Shown: positions 27,853-37,946, counted from the first letter of the stretch. The stretch is 64,000 bases of DNA from Sneathia vaginalis (GCF_000973085.1 NZ_CP011280.1:1190662-1254661), one strand, 5' to 3'. Program-made: numbers and translations. The notes: generated from the letters alone by a model not told the origin.

Positions 27853-29912
27853 AAATTCCCTTTCACCTTATGTTTATACTCTATATCTTTTACTAAAAAA
27901 TCGTTATCTATTTTCCCATTATGTTCTATTAAATACTTAGTTACAAATTCTTTAACATGTTCAATTTCTTTAATATTCTTCACTATATCAAGTAAAACTA
28001 AATCAGAAATACCACTTTGCTTTACACCAAATATTTCACCTGAATTACGTAATTTTAAATCTTGTTCAGATATTTTAAAACCATCTGTTTCATTTTCTAA
28101 GACTTCCAACCTCTTTTTTGAAATTTCCTTTTCACTGTTAGATTCTATAAAGCAATATCCTCTATTATTTCCTCTACCTACACGCCCTCTTAATTGATGT
28201 AGTGTTGAAAGTCCAAATCTTTCTGCATTCTTTATTAGTATAATATTAGCATTACTTACATCTACCCCTACTTCTATAACAGTTGTAGAGACTAACACAT
28301 CAATTTCTCCATTTTTAAACTTTTCCATTATTTCTTTTTTTTCAATAGAACTCATCTTACCATGTAGTAGACCTATACTTTTACCTGGAAATTTCTTACT
28401 AATACTTTCAAATGTTTCTTTTGCTGATGCAGCATTAATTTTTGCACTATCCTCTATCAAATATGAAACAACGTATACTTGATTACCCTCATTTATTTTT
28501 TTCAAAATGAAGTCATACATTTTTTTCTCTTCTTCTTCATTTTTTATCCACTTAGTTAAAATCTTTTTTCTACCTTCTGGCATTTCATCTATTATACTAA
28601 CATCTAAATCTCCGTATATAGTTAGTGCAAGTGATCTTGGTATAGGGGTTGCACTCATAACTATTACATTTGATAATACTTCCCTTTTTCTTAATTCATT
28701 TCTTTGTTCTACACCAAATCTTTGCTGTTCATCTATTACAGCTAAACCTAAATTATTGTATTCTACCTCACTAGATAAAAGAGAATGTGTTCCTATTAAA
28801 ATATTAACCTTACCTTGTCTTACATCTTCTAATATTTTCTCTCTTTTTTTACCTTTTATAGAACTAGTTAGTAGTTCAACATTAATATTTAACTTACTAA
28901 AGTTTTCAACTACTTTTTCATAATGTTGCCTTGCAAGTATTTCTGTTGGTGCCATTAAAACTGATTGATAATTATTCTCAGCCATGTATAGCATAATTAT
29001 TAACGCTACTATAGTCTTACCTGAACCTACATCTCCCTGTATTAACCTATTAATATATTTACCTTGTTTTAACTCTGAATATATTGAGGTTATTACCTTC
29101 TTTTGTGAATTAGTTAGAGTGAAACTTAAACTTTCTATGTATTCCTTAACTAATTTTTTACTATCATCTAGTACATATCTATTAACATTTTTCTTGTTGT
29201 CTATATACCTTTTTTCTAAAATTCCCATTTCAAGTAGCATTATTTCTTCAAATGTAAATCTTCTAATTGATAAGTCTAATGCCGTCTTATTACTTGGAAA
29301 ATGTATATTTGATATTGAACTTGTTCTAGACATTATCTTATTATCATACAAAAAATCTATAGGTATATTTTCTTTTAATAAGTCACCATACTTATCCAAT
29401 ACATTTTTCATTATGCTTCTCAACTTTTTTTGAGTTAGGCCCTTTGTTAAAGAATAAATTGGCTCTAAACTTACATCTTTTTGTATTGTATCTTCTTTAA
29501 TACTCTTTGTATAACTAGGATTAATTATCTGTAATTTTGGGCTTCTCTTAGCTTTACCTGTTACAAGTAGTGTAGAACCTTCTTTGATATTAGAATAAAT
29601 ATATCTATTGTTAAACCATATCAAGTCTATATATCCAGAATTATCCATTAAAGTAGCTGTTACCATCAACCTATTTTTAGATAAATACTTCCTTGTAATT
29701 CTTGCTATTGTACCCTTTAGCACAACACTTTCATTATCTTTCACACTAGAAATATCCTTATAAACAGCACTATTTTCATACCCTTTAGGAAAGTAGTAAA
29801 AAAGATCATATACTGTGTATATATTAAGTCTTTTTAAATTATTTATACATGTCTTCGTTAGACCCTTTATTTTAATTTCCTCAATAGGAGAAAAAATCTT
29901 AGTATAATTCAT
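27849..29912 (-). CDS. recG: ATP-dependent DNA helicase RecG
   Basis: A 687-residue superfamily 2 helicase that remodels stalled forks and Holliday junctions. It has the N-terminal wedge/OB domain (about 50-150), Walker A GDVGSGKTIVA, motif II DEQQRFGV (commonly DEQH in the family), motif III SATPIPRSLA, and motif VI HQLRGRVGRG. Overlaps of 4 bases with the EamA gene and 14 with rdgB indicate one transcript. Confidence 0.97.
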   Translation of the reverse strand: MNYTKIFSPIEEIKIKGLTKTCINNLKRLNIYTVYDLFYYFPKGYENSAVYKDISSVKDNESVVLKGTIARITRKYLSKNRLMVTATLMDNSGYIDLIWFNNRYIYSNIKEGSTLLVTGKAKRSPKLQIINPSYTKSIKEDTIQKDVSLEPIYSLTKGLTQKKLRSIMKNVLDKYGDLLKENIPIDFLYDNKIMSRTSSISNIHFPSNKTALDLSIRRFTFEEIMLLEMGILEKRYIDNKKNVNRYVLDDSKKLVKEYIESLSFTLTNSQKKVITSIYSELKQGKYINRLIQGDVGSGKTIVALIIMLYMAENNYQSVLMAPTEILARQHYEKVVENFSKLNINVELLTSSIKGKKREKILEDVRQGKVNILIGTHSLLSSEVEYNNLGLAVIDEQQRFGVEQRNELRKREVLSNVIVMSATPIPRSLALTIYGDLDVSIIDEMPEGRKKILTKWIKNEEEEKKMYDFILKKINEGNQVYVVSYLIEDSAKINAASAKETFESISKKFPGKSIGLLHGKMSSIEKKEIMEKFKNGEIDVLVSTTVIEVGVDVSNANIILIKNAERFGLSTLHQLRGRVGRGNNRGYCFIESNSEKEISKKRLEVLENETDGFKISEQDLKLRNSGEIFGVKQSGISDLVLLDIVKNIKEIEHVKEFVTKYLIEHNGKIDNDFLVKDIEYKHKVKGNL

Positions 29913-30486
29913 TTTCAGTCAACCACTTAATTAATTTATCAAATGCTCTTTTTCTATGGCTTACTCTATCTTTTTCTTGTAGACTAGCTAAACCAAATGT
30001 CATATGTAGATCAGAACTGAAAAATATCGGGTCATAGCCATGACCATTTTTACCCATGCATTCTCTTGTAATTTGCCCCTTAGTTTCTCCACTAAAATGG
30101 TAGTATGTCCCATCTGGTTTTATTAGGGTTATAACACAAACGAATTTTGCATCTCTAGTTGTATTTTTTTCATTCACTAATTCTATTAATGCCTTACCTC
30201 TTTCTTCATAAGTCAAAAGGTCATTTCTAAATCTTGCTGTATGTATTCCAGGCTTTCCGTCTAAACAATCTATACAAAGTCCTGAATCATCTGAAACAAC
30301 AGCTAATCCATTACTTACTTTCAGTGCTTCTTTTGCCTTAATTAATGAATTTTCTTCAAAAGTACTTCCATTTTCATCTACATCTGGCATTTTTATACTA
30401 ACAAAATTTATACCATGCTTATTTGCCATTTCATTAAACTCTTTTACCTTACCCTTATTACTAGTAGCAAGTACTATATCTATCAT
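29899..30486 (-). CDS. rdgB: Non-canonical purine NTP pyrophosphatase (RdgB/HAM1)
   Basis: A house-cleaning enzyme that hydrolyses dITP, XTP and related nucleotides to monophosphates. It is 195 residues from the ATG at 30486, giving the family start IDIVLATSNKGKVKEFNEM; the longer frame to 30513 lies within the upstream hairpin and is rejected. AGAAAGG precedes the start. Motifs SDDSGL and YDPIFF-like GYDPIFFSSD and the SHRKRAFDKL C-terminus are all present. Confidence 0.96.
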   Translation of the reverse strand: MIDIVLATSNKGKVKEFNEMANKHGINFVSIKMPDVDENGSTFEENSLIKAKEALKVSNGLAVVSDDSGLCIDCLDGKPGIHTARFRNDLLTYEERGKALIELVNEKNTTRDAKFVCVITLIKPDGTYYHFSGETKGQITRECMGKNGHGYDPIFFSSDLHMTFGLASLQEKDRVSHRKRAFDKLIKWLTENELY

Positions 30487-30504
30487 TTCTATCCTTTCTA
30501 GAAT

Positions 30505-30528
30505 AAAATGCACACTAAAAAGTGTGCA
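30505..30528 (-). terminator. Terminator between recX and rdgB
   Basis: An 8-bp perfect stem TGCACACT/AGTGTGCA with a 4-base loop directly after the recX stop, followed on the minus strand by TTTTATTC. The short T-run suggests incomplete termination. Confidence 0.65.
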
Positions 30529-30530
30529 AA

Positions 30531-31085
30531 TTACTTCATTTTATCTATTACCTTCTTTATTTTTGAATATTCATAACCTTTTCTTGTTAGTTTTAATATT
30601 ATCTTAGGCAATTCTATCTTATTCTCCTTCAATTTAGCTATTTCTTTTTCTAGTTGATCTTCTTCAGTGTTTTCTGGTACATCTGTATACGCTAAATCAA
30701 TATCTGCTTTTTTTATACCCTTTTGCATTAATTTAAAATAGTTTTTTTGTCTACTATTACTATGTGTTAAAATGTATGAAAGTGCATAGTCTACATCATC
30801 AATATATCCACACTCTTTCATATACATAACAGCTTCATTAATTAAGTCAATATTCGTATACTTTGCTTTTAATTTTGAAATTAATTCATAGCTAGTTCTA
30901 GGTTTTAAGTAAATGTAAAATATTGCCTTATTCTTTATTGAAGCTAGCAATACATCTGTATACTTATCTGTAATATCATCGCCCTGTCTTAGCTTATACT
31001 CATGTATAATATCTGGATTAACATCTATTATCTCTTCATTTGATAGATAAATCTTATTCTTCACTAACTTTATTATTGTTAACAT
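30531..31085 (-). CDS. recX: RecX regulatory protein
   Basis: A 184-residue helical protein of the RecX family, which binds RecA filaments and limits their activity. Family features are short three-helix repeats, seen as [35 protein letters not shown] and a third near [15 protein letters not shown]. It overlaps the recA 3' end by 32 bases, a typical recA-recX arrangement that keeps RecX low. Confidence 0.9.
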   Translation of the reverse strand: MLTIIKLVKNKIYLSNEEIIDVNPDIIHEYKLRQGDDITDKYTDVLLASIKNKAIFYIYLKPRTSYELISKLKAKYTNIDLINEAVMYMKECGYIDDVDYALSYILTHSNSRQKNYFKLMQKGIKKADIDLAYTDVPENTEEDQLEKEIAKLKENKIELPKIILKLTRKGYEYSKIKKVIDKMK

Positions 31086-32100
31086 TTAATTTTTCTAATA
31101 CCTTTGCTTTAATTTCTTCAAATAGTTCCTTATTTTCTTTCAATAAGTTTTCAACATTTATCTTACCTTGACCAAGTTTTGTGTCACCATAGCTAAACCA
31201 TGCACCACTTTTTTTGCATATTTGTAATTCAATTGCAAGATCTAGTATTTCTCCTTCTTTTGAAATACCTGTTCCATACATAATGTTAAATCTAGCTTCC
31301 TTAAATGGAGGTGCAACCTTGTTTTTAGTTACTTTTACTAATACTTCATTTCCTACAACGTCATCGCTTTGCTTAATTTGACCAACTTTTTTTACTTCCA
31401 TACGTATAGTAGAGAAGAATTTTAAAGCTCTTCCACCTGAAGTTGTTGTTTGAACTCCAGGAACAAAGCTAAATCCACCTATTTTTTCTCTTATTTGGTT
31501 TATAAACACAACAACAGTTTCTGATTTACCTATAGATCCTGTTAATTTTCTCAAGGCTTTAGACATTAATCTTGCTTGTAGACCCATTTGTTGGTCTCCC
31601 ATTTCACCATCTATTTCAGACTTTGGTACAAGAGCTGCAACTGAGTCTATAACTATTACATCTATTGCTGAACTTCTAACTAAAAGTTCTACTATTTCCA
31701 TTGCTTGCTCACCAGTATCAGGTTGAGAAATTAATAAGTCATCTATATTAACACCAAGTGCCTTTGCATATACGGGGTCTAATGCATGTTCAGCGTCAAT
31801 AAATGCTGCTATTCCTCCTTCTTTTTGTGCTTGTGCTATAATATTCAATGCTAAAGTTGTTTTCCCTGATGATTCTGCACCATATATTTCAACTATACGG
31901 CCTCTTGGAACTCCTCCTATACCAAGAGCTAAATCTAGGTTCAAACTTCCAGTCGATATTGAACTAATATTCATTCTTTGATTTTCGCCTAATTTCATTA
32001 TAGCTCCATCTCCGAAACTCTTTTGTATTTGTTCAACCGCTGATTTTAACAATCTTTCCTTTTCTTCAACTATATCTGTTTCTTCTTTTTTCTTAGCCAT
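31054..32100 (-). CDS. recA: Recombinase RecA
   Basis: The strand-exchange ATPase for homologous recombination, 348 residues from the ATG at 32100 (MAKKKEET), which has a GAAAGG site; the longer frame from 32115 would start upstream of that site. Walker A is [11 protein letters not shown], Walker B is [12 protein letters not shown], loop L1/L2 region includes [14 protein letters not shown] and [11 protein letters not shown]. No LexA-type box was recognised upstream, and no lexA gene is in the window. Confidence 0.98.
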   Translation of the reverse strand: MAKKKEETDIVEEKERLLKSAVEQIQKSFGDGAIMKLGENQRMNISSISTGSLNLDLALGIGGVPRGRIVEIYGAESSGKTTLALNIIAQAQKEGGIAAFIDAEHALDPVYAKALGVNIDDLLISQPDTGEQAMEIVELLVRSSAIDVIVIDSVAALVPKSEIDGEMGDQQMGLQARLMSKALRKLTGSIGKSETVVVFINQIREKIGGFSFVPGVQTTTSGGRALKFFSTIRMEVKKVGQIKQSDDVVGNEVLVKVTKNKVAPPFKEARFNIMYGTGISKEGEILDLAIELQICKKSGAWFSYGDTKLGQGKINVENLLKENKELFEEIKAKVLEKLNVNNNKVSEE

Positions 32101-32171
32101 TTTTTTCCTTTCCAAAGTTCAAAATATATATATGATTATATCATAAATTTTGTTGCAAAAAAAGGTTCTAT

Positions 32172-32200
32172 TTGACATTTAAGTATAAGTTATATATACT
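32172..32200 (+). promoter_or_regulatory. Strong promoter of the AEC-dehydrogenase-AEC operon
   Basis: TTGACA (32172-32177), a 17-bp spacer and TATACT (32195-32200). An inverted repeat AAGTATA/TATACTT (about 32181-32187 and 32195-32201) overlaps the spacer and -10 box and could be an operator. The ATG of the longest frame falls on the -35 box and is therefore not the start. Confidence 0.8.
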
Positions 32201-32228
32201 TTATTTATTAATAAGAAGGGAGATAAAT

Positions 32229-33224
32229 ATGTCACATATTTTAGTAATTTTAAACACAAAATTTTTATCAGCAATTTTTTCTACAATATTCATAATATTA
32301 ATTGGATATTTTTTAAGAAAAAAGAACAAAGTTACAGAACAAGGGTCAAAAATATTAAGTTCTATACTTTTGTCTGCAGCTTTACCTGCATTAGCATTTA
32401 ATGCTTTCATGCAAGATATTAAGCCAGAAACATATACAACTGGTATAAATGTATTAATCTTTGGATTTGTTGCATATGTTTTATTAATCTTTTTATCTTA
32501 CATTTTCTACATTAGATACGAAGGTGATGCTAAGAAAACTATGATAGTATTAACTACATTTGGTTCTACAACATTCTTTGGTATACCTATCATAAACGGT
32601 TTACTTGGTAGCACTGGTACACTATATGCAAATATATTCAATATTGCTTATAGAGTATTCCTTTATTCATTTGGGTTAATAATGATGAGTGGTATTAAAT
32701 TTGAAAAGAAAAATTTAAAACAAATTTTCCTTAACCCTATAATAATTGCAACTTTCTTAGGATTAATTATTTGGATATTCCAAAAATACATACCATTTGC
32801 AAGAATAGATAAAACTGCAAAACCTATATTTGCTGGTCTTAAATATTTAGGTAACCTATCTTCACCATTAGCATGGCTTGCAATAGGTATGACTTTAGCA
32901 AATATATCATTAAAAGAAGCACTAGAAGAAGTTCAAACTCTTGTATATGGTGTTATAAAATTAATTGTAATTCCTTTAATCTTCTTAGTATTATTAATAA
33001 TACTAAACTCTTTAGGAATACACTTCCAATATGAAGCAATTACAAGTATTATTATTATGCTTGCAACACCACCTGCAACTGTTGCTGTTGCTTATGCTAT
33101 TAAGTTTGATAAAAAAGCTGTACTTGCATCTAATATTTCATTAGTAAATACTGTATTATCTGTATTTGCTATAATAATATGGATAGTTGTATTAACTATT
33201 ACTCATGGTATGGGATTAATTTAG
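32229..33224 (+). CDS. AEC-family (auxin efflux carrier-like) organic acid transporter, first copy
   Basis: A 331-residue membrane protein with about ten spans in the AEC fold, a family that includes bacterial malate/lactate-type carriers such as MleP. Visible marks are ALPALAFNAFMQDI after the second span, the GSTTFFGIPIINGLLG motif, and ATPPATVAVAYAIKF near the C-terminus. The start is ATG at 32229, with AGGGAG upstream and downstream of the promoter. It is paralogous, nearly line for line, to the gene at 34245, with the dehydrogenase between them. Export of a fermentation acid is inferred from that neighbour. Confidence 0.88.
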   Translation: MSHILVILNTKFLSAIFSTIFIILIGYFLRKKNKVTEQGSKILSSILLSAALPALAFNAFMQDIKPETYTTGINVLIFGFVAYVLLIFLSYIFYIRYEGDAKKTMIVLTTFGSTTFFGIPIINGLLGSTGTLYANIFNIAYRVFLYSFGLIMMSGIKFEKKNLKQIFLNPIIIATFLGLIIWIFQKYIPFARIDKTAKPIFAGLKYLGNLSSPLAWLAIGMTLANISLKEALEEVQTLVYGVIKLIVIPLIFLVLLIILNSLGIHFQYEAITSIIIMLATPPATVAVAYAIKFDKKAVLASNISLVNTVLSVFAIIIWIVVLTITHGMGLI

Positions 33225-33240
33225 AAAAGAGGAATAAAAA

Positions 33241-34236
33241 ATGAAAGTCTTATGTTATGGTGTCAGAGATGTAGAAAAACCATTCTTTGAAAAATTAAAT
33301 GAAAAATTTGGTTTTGATTTAACTCTAGTTCCTGAATACTTAAATTCAGTAGAAACTGCACAATTATCAAAAAATCATGAAGCAGTAATATTACGTGGAA
33401 ATTGCTTTGCAACAAAAGAAGTCCTTGATATATACAAGGAAAATGGTGTTAAATATGTTTTAACTAGAACTGTTGGTGTTAACCATATTGATAATGCTTA
33501 TGCTAAGAGTATAGGTTTAAAAACTGCATTTGTACCATTTTATTCTCCTAATGCAATAGCAGAATTAGCTATTACACACGCTTTAATGCTTTTAAGAAAC
33601 ATGGCTTTAACAACTAGTATGACTTCTAAAAAAGATTTCAGATGTGTTTCACAAATGTTCTCACGTGAAATTAGAAATTGTACAGTAGGTGTAATTGGTT
33701 TAGGTAAGATTGGATTTACTGCAGCAAAACTATTTAAAGGTCTTGGTGCTACTGTACTAGGTTATGACCTATACAAAAAAGAAAATGTAGAAGATATATT
33801 AACTCAAGTAGATCTTGATTATTTAGTAAAAAATAGTGATATTATATCACTTCATATTCCATTTATTAAAGAAAATGGTCAACTTGTTACTAAAGAATTT
33901 CTAGATAAAATGAAAGACCACGCTATATTAATAAATACTGGACGTGGTGAAGTAGTTGATACTAAAGCCTTAATTCAAGCACTTAAATCTGGTCACTTGG
34001 CTGGTGCTGGGCTTGATACAGTAGAAAAAGAATCTGGAATATTCTTTAAAGATTTTTCAAACGGTTCAATAGGTAACGAAGAATTTGAACAATTAGTTGC
34101 TCTTTATCCTAGAGTTACTCTATCACCACATATAGGTTCATTTACAGATGAAGCTGTTAAGAATATGATAGAAACAAGTTTTGAAAATCTACATGAATAT
34201 ATTTCTACTGGAGATTGTAAGAATAAGATAAAATAA
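33241..34236 (+). CDS. D-isomer-specific 2-hydroxyacid dehydrogenase, probably D-lactate dehydrogenase
   Basis: A 331-residue NAD-dependent enzyme of the D-LDH/D-2-hydroxyisocaproate group. The dinucleotide motif is GVIGLGKIG; the catalytic residues fall in NTGRGEVVDT (Arg), the AGLDTVEKESGIF region (Glu) and LSPHIGSFT (His). N-terminal TRTVGVNHID and PFYSPNAIAELA are typical of D-LDH. It likely reduces pyruvate to D-lactate, regenerating NAD. Spacing to the flanking AEC genes is 16 and 8 bases, so all three are one operon. Another 2-oxoacid substrate cannot be excluded. Confidence 0.9.
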   Translation: MKVLCYGVRDVEKPFFEKLNEKFGFDLTLVPEYLNSVETAQLSKNHEAVILRGNCFATKEVLDIYKENGVKYVLTRTVGVNHIDNAYAKSIGLKTAFVPFYSPNAIAELAITHALMLLRNMALTTSMTSKKDFRCVSQMFSREIRNCTVGVIGLGKIGFTAAKLFKGLGATVLGYDLYKKENVEDILTQVDLDYLVKNSDIISLHIPFIKENGQLVTKEFLDKMKDHAILINTGRGEVVDTKALIQALKSGHLAGAGLDTVEKESGIFFKDFSNGSIGNEEFEQLVALYPRVTLSPHIGSFTDEAVKNMIETSFENLHEYISTGDCKNKIK

Positions 34237-34244
34237 GGAGTTCT

Positions 34245-35240
34245 ATGACAAAATTAAGTGAAATATTAAATACAGCATTTTTATCCGCAATAGCTTGTAC
34301 TGTTATTATTATACTAATAGGATATTATTTAAGAAAGAAAAATATAGTGCCTGAAAATTGTGCAAATGCTATAAGCTCTATGTCTTTGAGTGCAACATTG
34401 CCACCACTAGCTTTTACAGCTTTTATGCAAGATATTAGACCTGAAACATTTACTACTGGAATGAATGTTCTAGTTTTTAGTTTTGTTGCCTATATATTCT
34501 TAATAATGCTAGGGTATTTATTCTACTTTAAATATACTGGTAGATACAAAAAAGCACTAATTGTATTTACAGCTTTTGGTTCAACAACATTTTTTGCAAT
34601 ACCAATTATAGACGGGATAATAGGGTCATCAGGTACTTTATATGCAAATATATTCAATATTGGCTATAGGGTGTTTCTATATACATTTGGTTTAATTATG
34701 ATGAGTGATATGGAATTTGAGCTAAAAAACCTTAAAAAGATATTTTTAAACCCAATAATTATTGCTACTTTTTTAGGATTAGTTTTCTGGCTTTTACAAA
34801 ATAGATTCCCCATACTAAGAATTGATAGATCATTTAAACCTTTATTCTTTGTATTAAAATCTTTAGCACAAACATCTGCACCTCTTGCATTCTTTGCAAT
34901 AGGTATGACGTTGGCTAATGTTTCTTTAAAAGAATGTATAAAAGAAAAAATGACAATAATATACTGTATATTACGTTTAGTAGTAATACCTGCGATATTT
35001 CTAGTATTACTTGTATTACTAGACTATATAGGAATAAGATTTGAATACAACGCTGTTATAGCTATAATCATCATGCTAACAACACCACCTGCAACGGTTG
35101 CTGTTTCTTATGCTATAAAATACGATAACGAGGCTGTATTAGCATCTAATATTTCATTAATAGGAACCTTTATATCAATAATTTTAATAATATTCTGGGT
35201 AATAGTTTTAACAATTGCCCATGGTTATGGAATAATATAA
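34245..35240 (+). CDS. AEC-family organic acid transporter, second copy
   Basis: A 331-residue paralogue of the carrier at 32229: same length, the same LSATLPPLAFTAFMQDIRPE block, GSTTFFAIPIIDGIIG and TTPPATVAVSYAIKYD. About ten transmembrane spans. It is the last gene of the operon and is followed at once by a strong bidirectional terminator. Two diverged carriers flanking one dehydrogenase suggest different substrates, directions or affinities, or assembly as a pair; none of these can be told from sequence. Confidence 0.88.
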   Translation: MTKLSEILNTAFLSAIACTVIIILIGYYLRKKNIVPENCANAISSMSLSATLPPLAFTAFMQDIRPETFTTGMNVLVFSFVAYIFLIMLGYLFYFKYTGRYKKALIVFTAFGSTTFFAIPIIDGIIGSSGTLYANIFNIGYRVFLYTFGLIMMSDMEFELKNLKKIFLNPIIIATFLGLVFWLLQNRFPILRIDRSFKPLFFVLKSLAQTSAPLAFFAIGMTLANVSLKECIKEKMTIIYCILRLVVIPAIFLVLLVLLDYIGIRFEYNAVIAIIIMLTTPPATVAVSYAIKYDNEAVLASNISLIGTFISIILIIFWVIVLTIAHGYGII

Positions 35241-35275
35241 AAATAGTCCCTTTAAAAATTGGGACTATTTTTTTT
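35241..35275. terminator. Bidirectional terminator between the AEC operon and the P-type ATPase gene
   Basis: A 10-bp perfect stem AAATAGTCCC/GGGACTATTT (35241-35250 with 35261-35270), 10-base loop and eight T on the plus strand. The ATPase stop codon lies in the loop. Confidence 0.9.
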
Positions 35276-37609
35276 GATTCTTTTCGAATTTAATATAGCA
35301 ACTAGGGCAACTCCTACATCACCAAACACTGCTCCCCATAATCCTGCAAGACCTAATACTCCTAGAATTATGACAATGAATTTAACTAGTAATATTATTA
35401 CTATATTCTCTAGTACTATATACTTCATCTTTTTAGCTTTCTTTTTCAAAAGTGATACATTCATTAATGTATCTGTATTAAATACTATATCACTTGCACC
35501 TATAGCAACATCGCTTCCAACTCTTCCCATAGCAACACCTACATCAGCTGCAGCTATTACTGGAGCATCATTGATACCATCACCTAGATACATTATCTTA
35601 TCAACTAATTTCTTTTCTTCTAAGATTCTTAATTTATCTTTAGGTAGTAGGTTATAGTAACAATCATCTATTGCTAAAGTATTTTTTACTTCAAGTGCTG
35701 ATAATCTATTATCTCCTGTTAGCATTGCAATATTTTTTATGCCAACTTGTCTCATACACTTTATTGCTTCTTTTGTATCTTTTTTTATTTTATCTTTAAC
35801 GTATATATTCAATACATATTGTCCATTAAATGCAACGTTTATATTCGTTCCATACTCATCTTTAATATTTTTAGCACTCTCTGGAATGTTAACCTTATTC
35901 TTCTTCATCATATTGTCATTACCAACTAAAACTAAGTACTTATCTGTTTTAAGTTTGATACCTTGACCTGCTATTTCAGACAATTCTATGACCTTTATAT
36001 CCTTACCAAAAGTCTTATCTTCTATACCTGCATTTAAACTAAATTCATGATTATTACACAAGTCTTCTTCAGAATGTCCTATACGATGTCTATACTCATC
36101 AACATACATTGCCTTATCATTGTTTTTACTATGATCTTTTGGCTTATGACAACAACCACAGTGCTTACAATAACTAATAAATTCCATATATACATCATCA
36201 TATTGAACCTTAGTTAATCCATATTTTGCTTTAATAAACTCAATGATACTCTTAGCAATTGGGTGATTAGAATTATTCTCAGCTATATATATATGCTCAA
36301 ATATTTCTCTTTCTTCCAAGTCTCTAACGTTATCATAATATTCATTTACTTCTGATACATGGAACTTTCCTTCTGTTATTGTACCAGTTTTATCTAAAAA
36401 TACTGTATCAACTTTTTCTATAGTATCAAATGTGTTTATAGCCTTAACCAATATACCCTTTTTAGCTAATGCCCCTACACCTGTAAAATATGTTAATGGA
36501 ATACTTAATACCAATGCACATGGGCAAGAAATTACAAGTAAGACTATACTACTGTAAATAGACCTCTCAAATGTTACATTTTTCAAAAATAGTGGTGGTA
36601 ATATTGCTACTAATATAGCTAAAACTATTATACTTGGTGTATACCAATTTGAAAATTTAGTTATGAACTTATCTGCCTTAGTCTTTTTGTGCATAGAACT
36701 CTCAATTAACTCTACCAATTTAAACATTGAAGAGTCTTCATATGTATTAGTTACTTTAAGGATAATCTTAGAATTCATGTTTATAGCACCAGCATAAACT
36801 TCTTGCCCTATATCTATATGTTTTGGCATACTTTCTCCAGTAAGTGCTGATAAATTAAATTCTCCAGATCCTTTTACTACTATTCCATCCAAAGGTACTT
36901 TTTCACCTGGTTTAACTAGAATATATGAATCTTTTTTTACATCTTCTATTTTTACTTCTTCATAAGTTTCAGTTTCATTTAATATTACATTAGCTGTCTT
37001 TTCTTTTAATTCAAGTAAATTTTTAATATCTTTTCTTGAATTAATTATTGCTATATTTTGAAAATACTCTCCTATAGCATAAAAAAGCATTACTCCACAA
37101 GCTTCTTCAAATGAACCAATTAAAAATGCGGCAATTGTAGAAATACTCATTAATACTTTTTCATCAAAAAAATCTTTTTTTGTCACACAATTATATGCCC
37201 CTATTAATATTGGAAGGCCTATAACAAGGTATGCAAAAATGTATACTGGTATGAAAAAGTAATATAGCTCATAGTCTACATATCTAAATTTTTGTAATAA
37301 TTCCACTACAAAAGCAACTACAAATAGACAAAGCGAAATTATTATTAACATACGTTCTTTATCTAATGTAGCTAATTCATGGTCTGCATCTATATCTGCC
37401 TTGCTTTTATTTGCTTCCAATACACTAACATCTGGTTCTATGTATCTTATATCTTCTTTTACTTTTTCTATATCACTAGTCGATATTATCATAGTTTTAG
37501 TTGTAAAACTAATACTAACTTCATTGACATAGTCTTTTTTTAATAAATACTTTTCTAATTTTGTTGCACAATCTGCACAGTCTAAACCCTCTAGCCTATA
37601 TTTTTCCAT
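35252..37609 (-). CDS. P1B-type heavy-metal ATPase, ZntA/CadA-like, with a Cys/His-rich insert
   Basis: A 785-residue metal efflux pump. It has an N-terminal HMA domain with GLDCADCATK, eight predicted spans, the ion-path SCPCAL motif (Cys362, Cys364), phosphorylated DKTGTIT (Asp406), SNHPIAKS, and GDGINDAPVIAAADVG. The final span segment GDVGVALVAILNS fits the Zn/Cd/Pb subgroup. Residues about 470-535, inside the nucleotide-binding domain, are an unusual insert with SYCKHCGCCHKPKDH followed by further H and C residues. It is downstream of rpmF and separated from it by a terminator. Zn or Cd export is likely. Confidence 0.93.
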   Translation of the reverse strand: MEKYRLEGLDCADCATKLEKYLLKKDYVNEVSISFTTKTMIISTSDIEKVKEDIRYIEPDVSVLEANKSKADIDADHELATLDKERMLIIISLCLFVVAFVVELLQKFRYVDYELYYFFIPVYIFAYLVIGLPILIGAYNCVTKKDFFDEKVLMSISTIAAFLIGSFEEACGVMLFYAIGEYFQNIAIINSRKDIKNLLELKEKTANVILNETETYEEVKIEDVKKDSYILVKPGEKVPLDGIVVKGSGEFNLSALTGESMPKHIDIGQEVYAGAINMNSKIILKVTNTYEDSSMFKLVELIESSMHKKTKADKFITKFSNWYTPSIIVLAILVAILPPLFLKNVTFERSIYSSIVLLVISCPCALVLSIPLTYFTGVGALAKKGILVKAINTFDTIEKVDTVFLDKTGTITEGKFHVSEVNEYYDNVRDLEEREIFEHIYIAENNSNHPIAKSIIEFIKAKYGLTKVQYDDVYMEFISYCKHCGCCHKPKDHSKNNDKAMYVDEYRHRIGHSEEDLCNNHEFSLNAGIEDKTFGKDIKVIELSEIAGQGIKLKTDKYLVLVGNDNMMKKNKVNIPESAKNIKDEYGTNINVAFNGQYVLNIYVKDKIKKDTKEAIKCMRQVGIKNIAMLTGDNRLSALEVKNTLAIDDCYYNLLPKDKLRILEEKKLVDKIMYLGDGINDAPVIAAADVGVAMGRVGSDVAIGASDIVFNTDTLMNVSLLKKKAKKMKYIVLENIVIILLVKFIVIILGVLGLAGLWGAVFGDVGVALVAILNSKRIKKNSPNF

Positions 37610-37656
37610 AAAAATACTTTTACCCCCAAACTATTTATAGTCAAATTATACAATAT

Positions 37657-37680
37657 AAAAAAAAAGAAGTCAAAACTTCT
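37657..37680 (-). terminator. Terminator after rpmF
   Basis: A 6-bp stem AGAAGT/ACTTCT with a 4-base loop followed by eight T on the minus strand, 6 bases past the rpmF stop. Confidence 0.8.
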
Positions 37681-37686
37681 AAATAT

Positions 37687-37881
37687 TTATTCTGCTTCTT
37701 TTTCTTCTTTAGCATCTGCTAAAACTTTTCTTCCTCTATATAGCCCTGTTTCTAAATTTACTCTATGTGGTCTTCTTACTGTTCCATCTGCCTCAACTAT
37801 AAATGAAGGTGCTGATATCCCATCATGTGATCTTCTCATATTTCTTTTCGCTTTAGAGGTTCTCTTCTTTGGTACTGCCAT
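37687..37881 (-). CDS. rpmF: 50S ribosomal protein L32 (bL32)
   Basis: A 64-residue protein starting MAVPKKRTSKAKRNMRRSHD, the diagnostic L32 N-terminus, with an acidic tail (KEEKEAE). The start is ATG at 37881, preceded by AAAGGAG; the longer frame begins upstream of the promoter and is rejected. The CxxC pair that some L32 proteins use to bind zinc is absent, so this is the zinc-independent form. Confidence 0.97.
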   Translation of the reverse strand: MAVPKKRTSKAKRNMRRSHDGISAPSFIVEADGTVRRPHRVNLETGLYRGRKVLADAKEEKEAE

Positions 37882-37917
37882 TTGAAGACTCCTTTCATTT
37901 TTTACGTTAACATAAGA

Positions 37918-37946
37918 ATTATACTCAATTACAGTTTTTTTGTCAA
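37918..37946 (-). promoter_or_regulatory. Consensus promoter of rpmF
   Basis: On the minus strand TTGACA (37941-37946), a 17-bp spacer and TATAAT (37918-37923), both boxes perfect, the strongest promoter in the window. It lies between ulaF and rpmF. Confidence 0.9.

Noticed and set aside
32116..32171. SOS box in front of recA
   Set aside because: No LexA-type inverted repeat was recognised, only AT-rich sequence with a TATAAT element.
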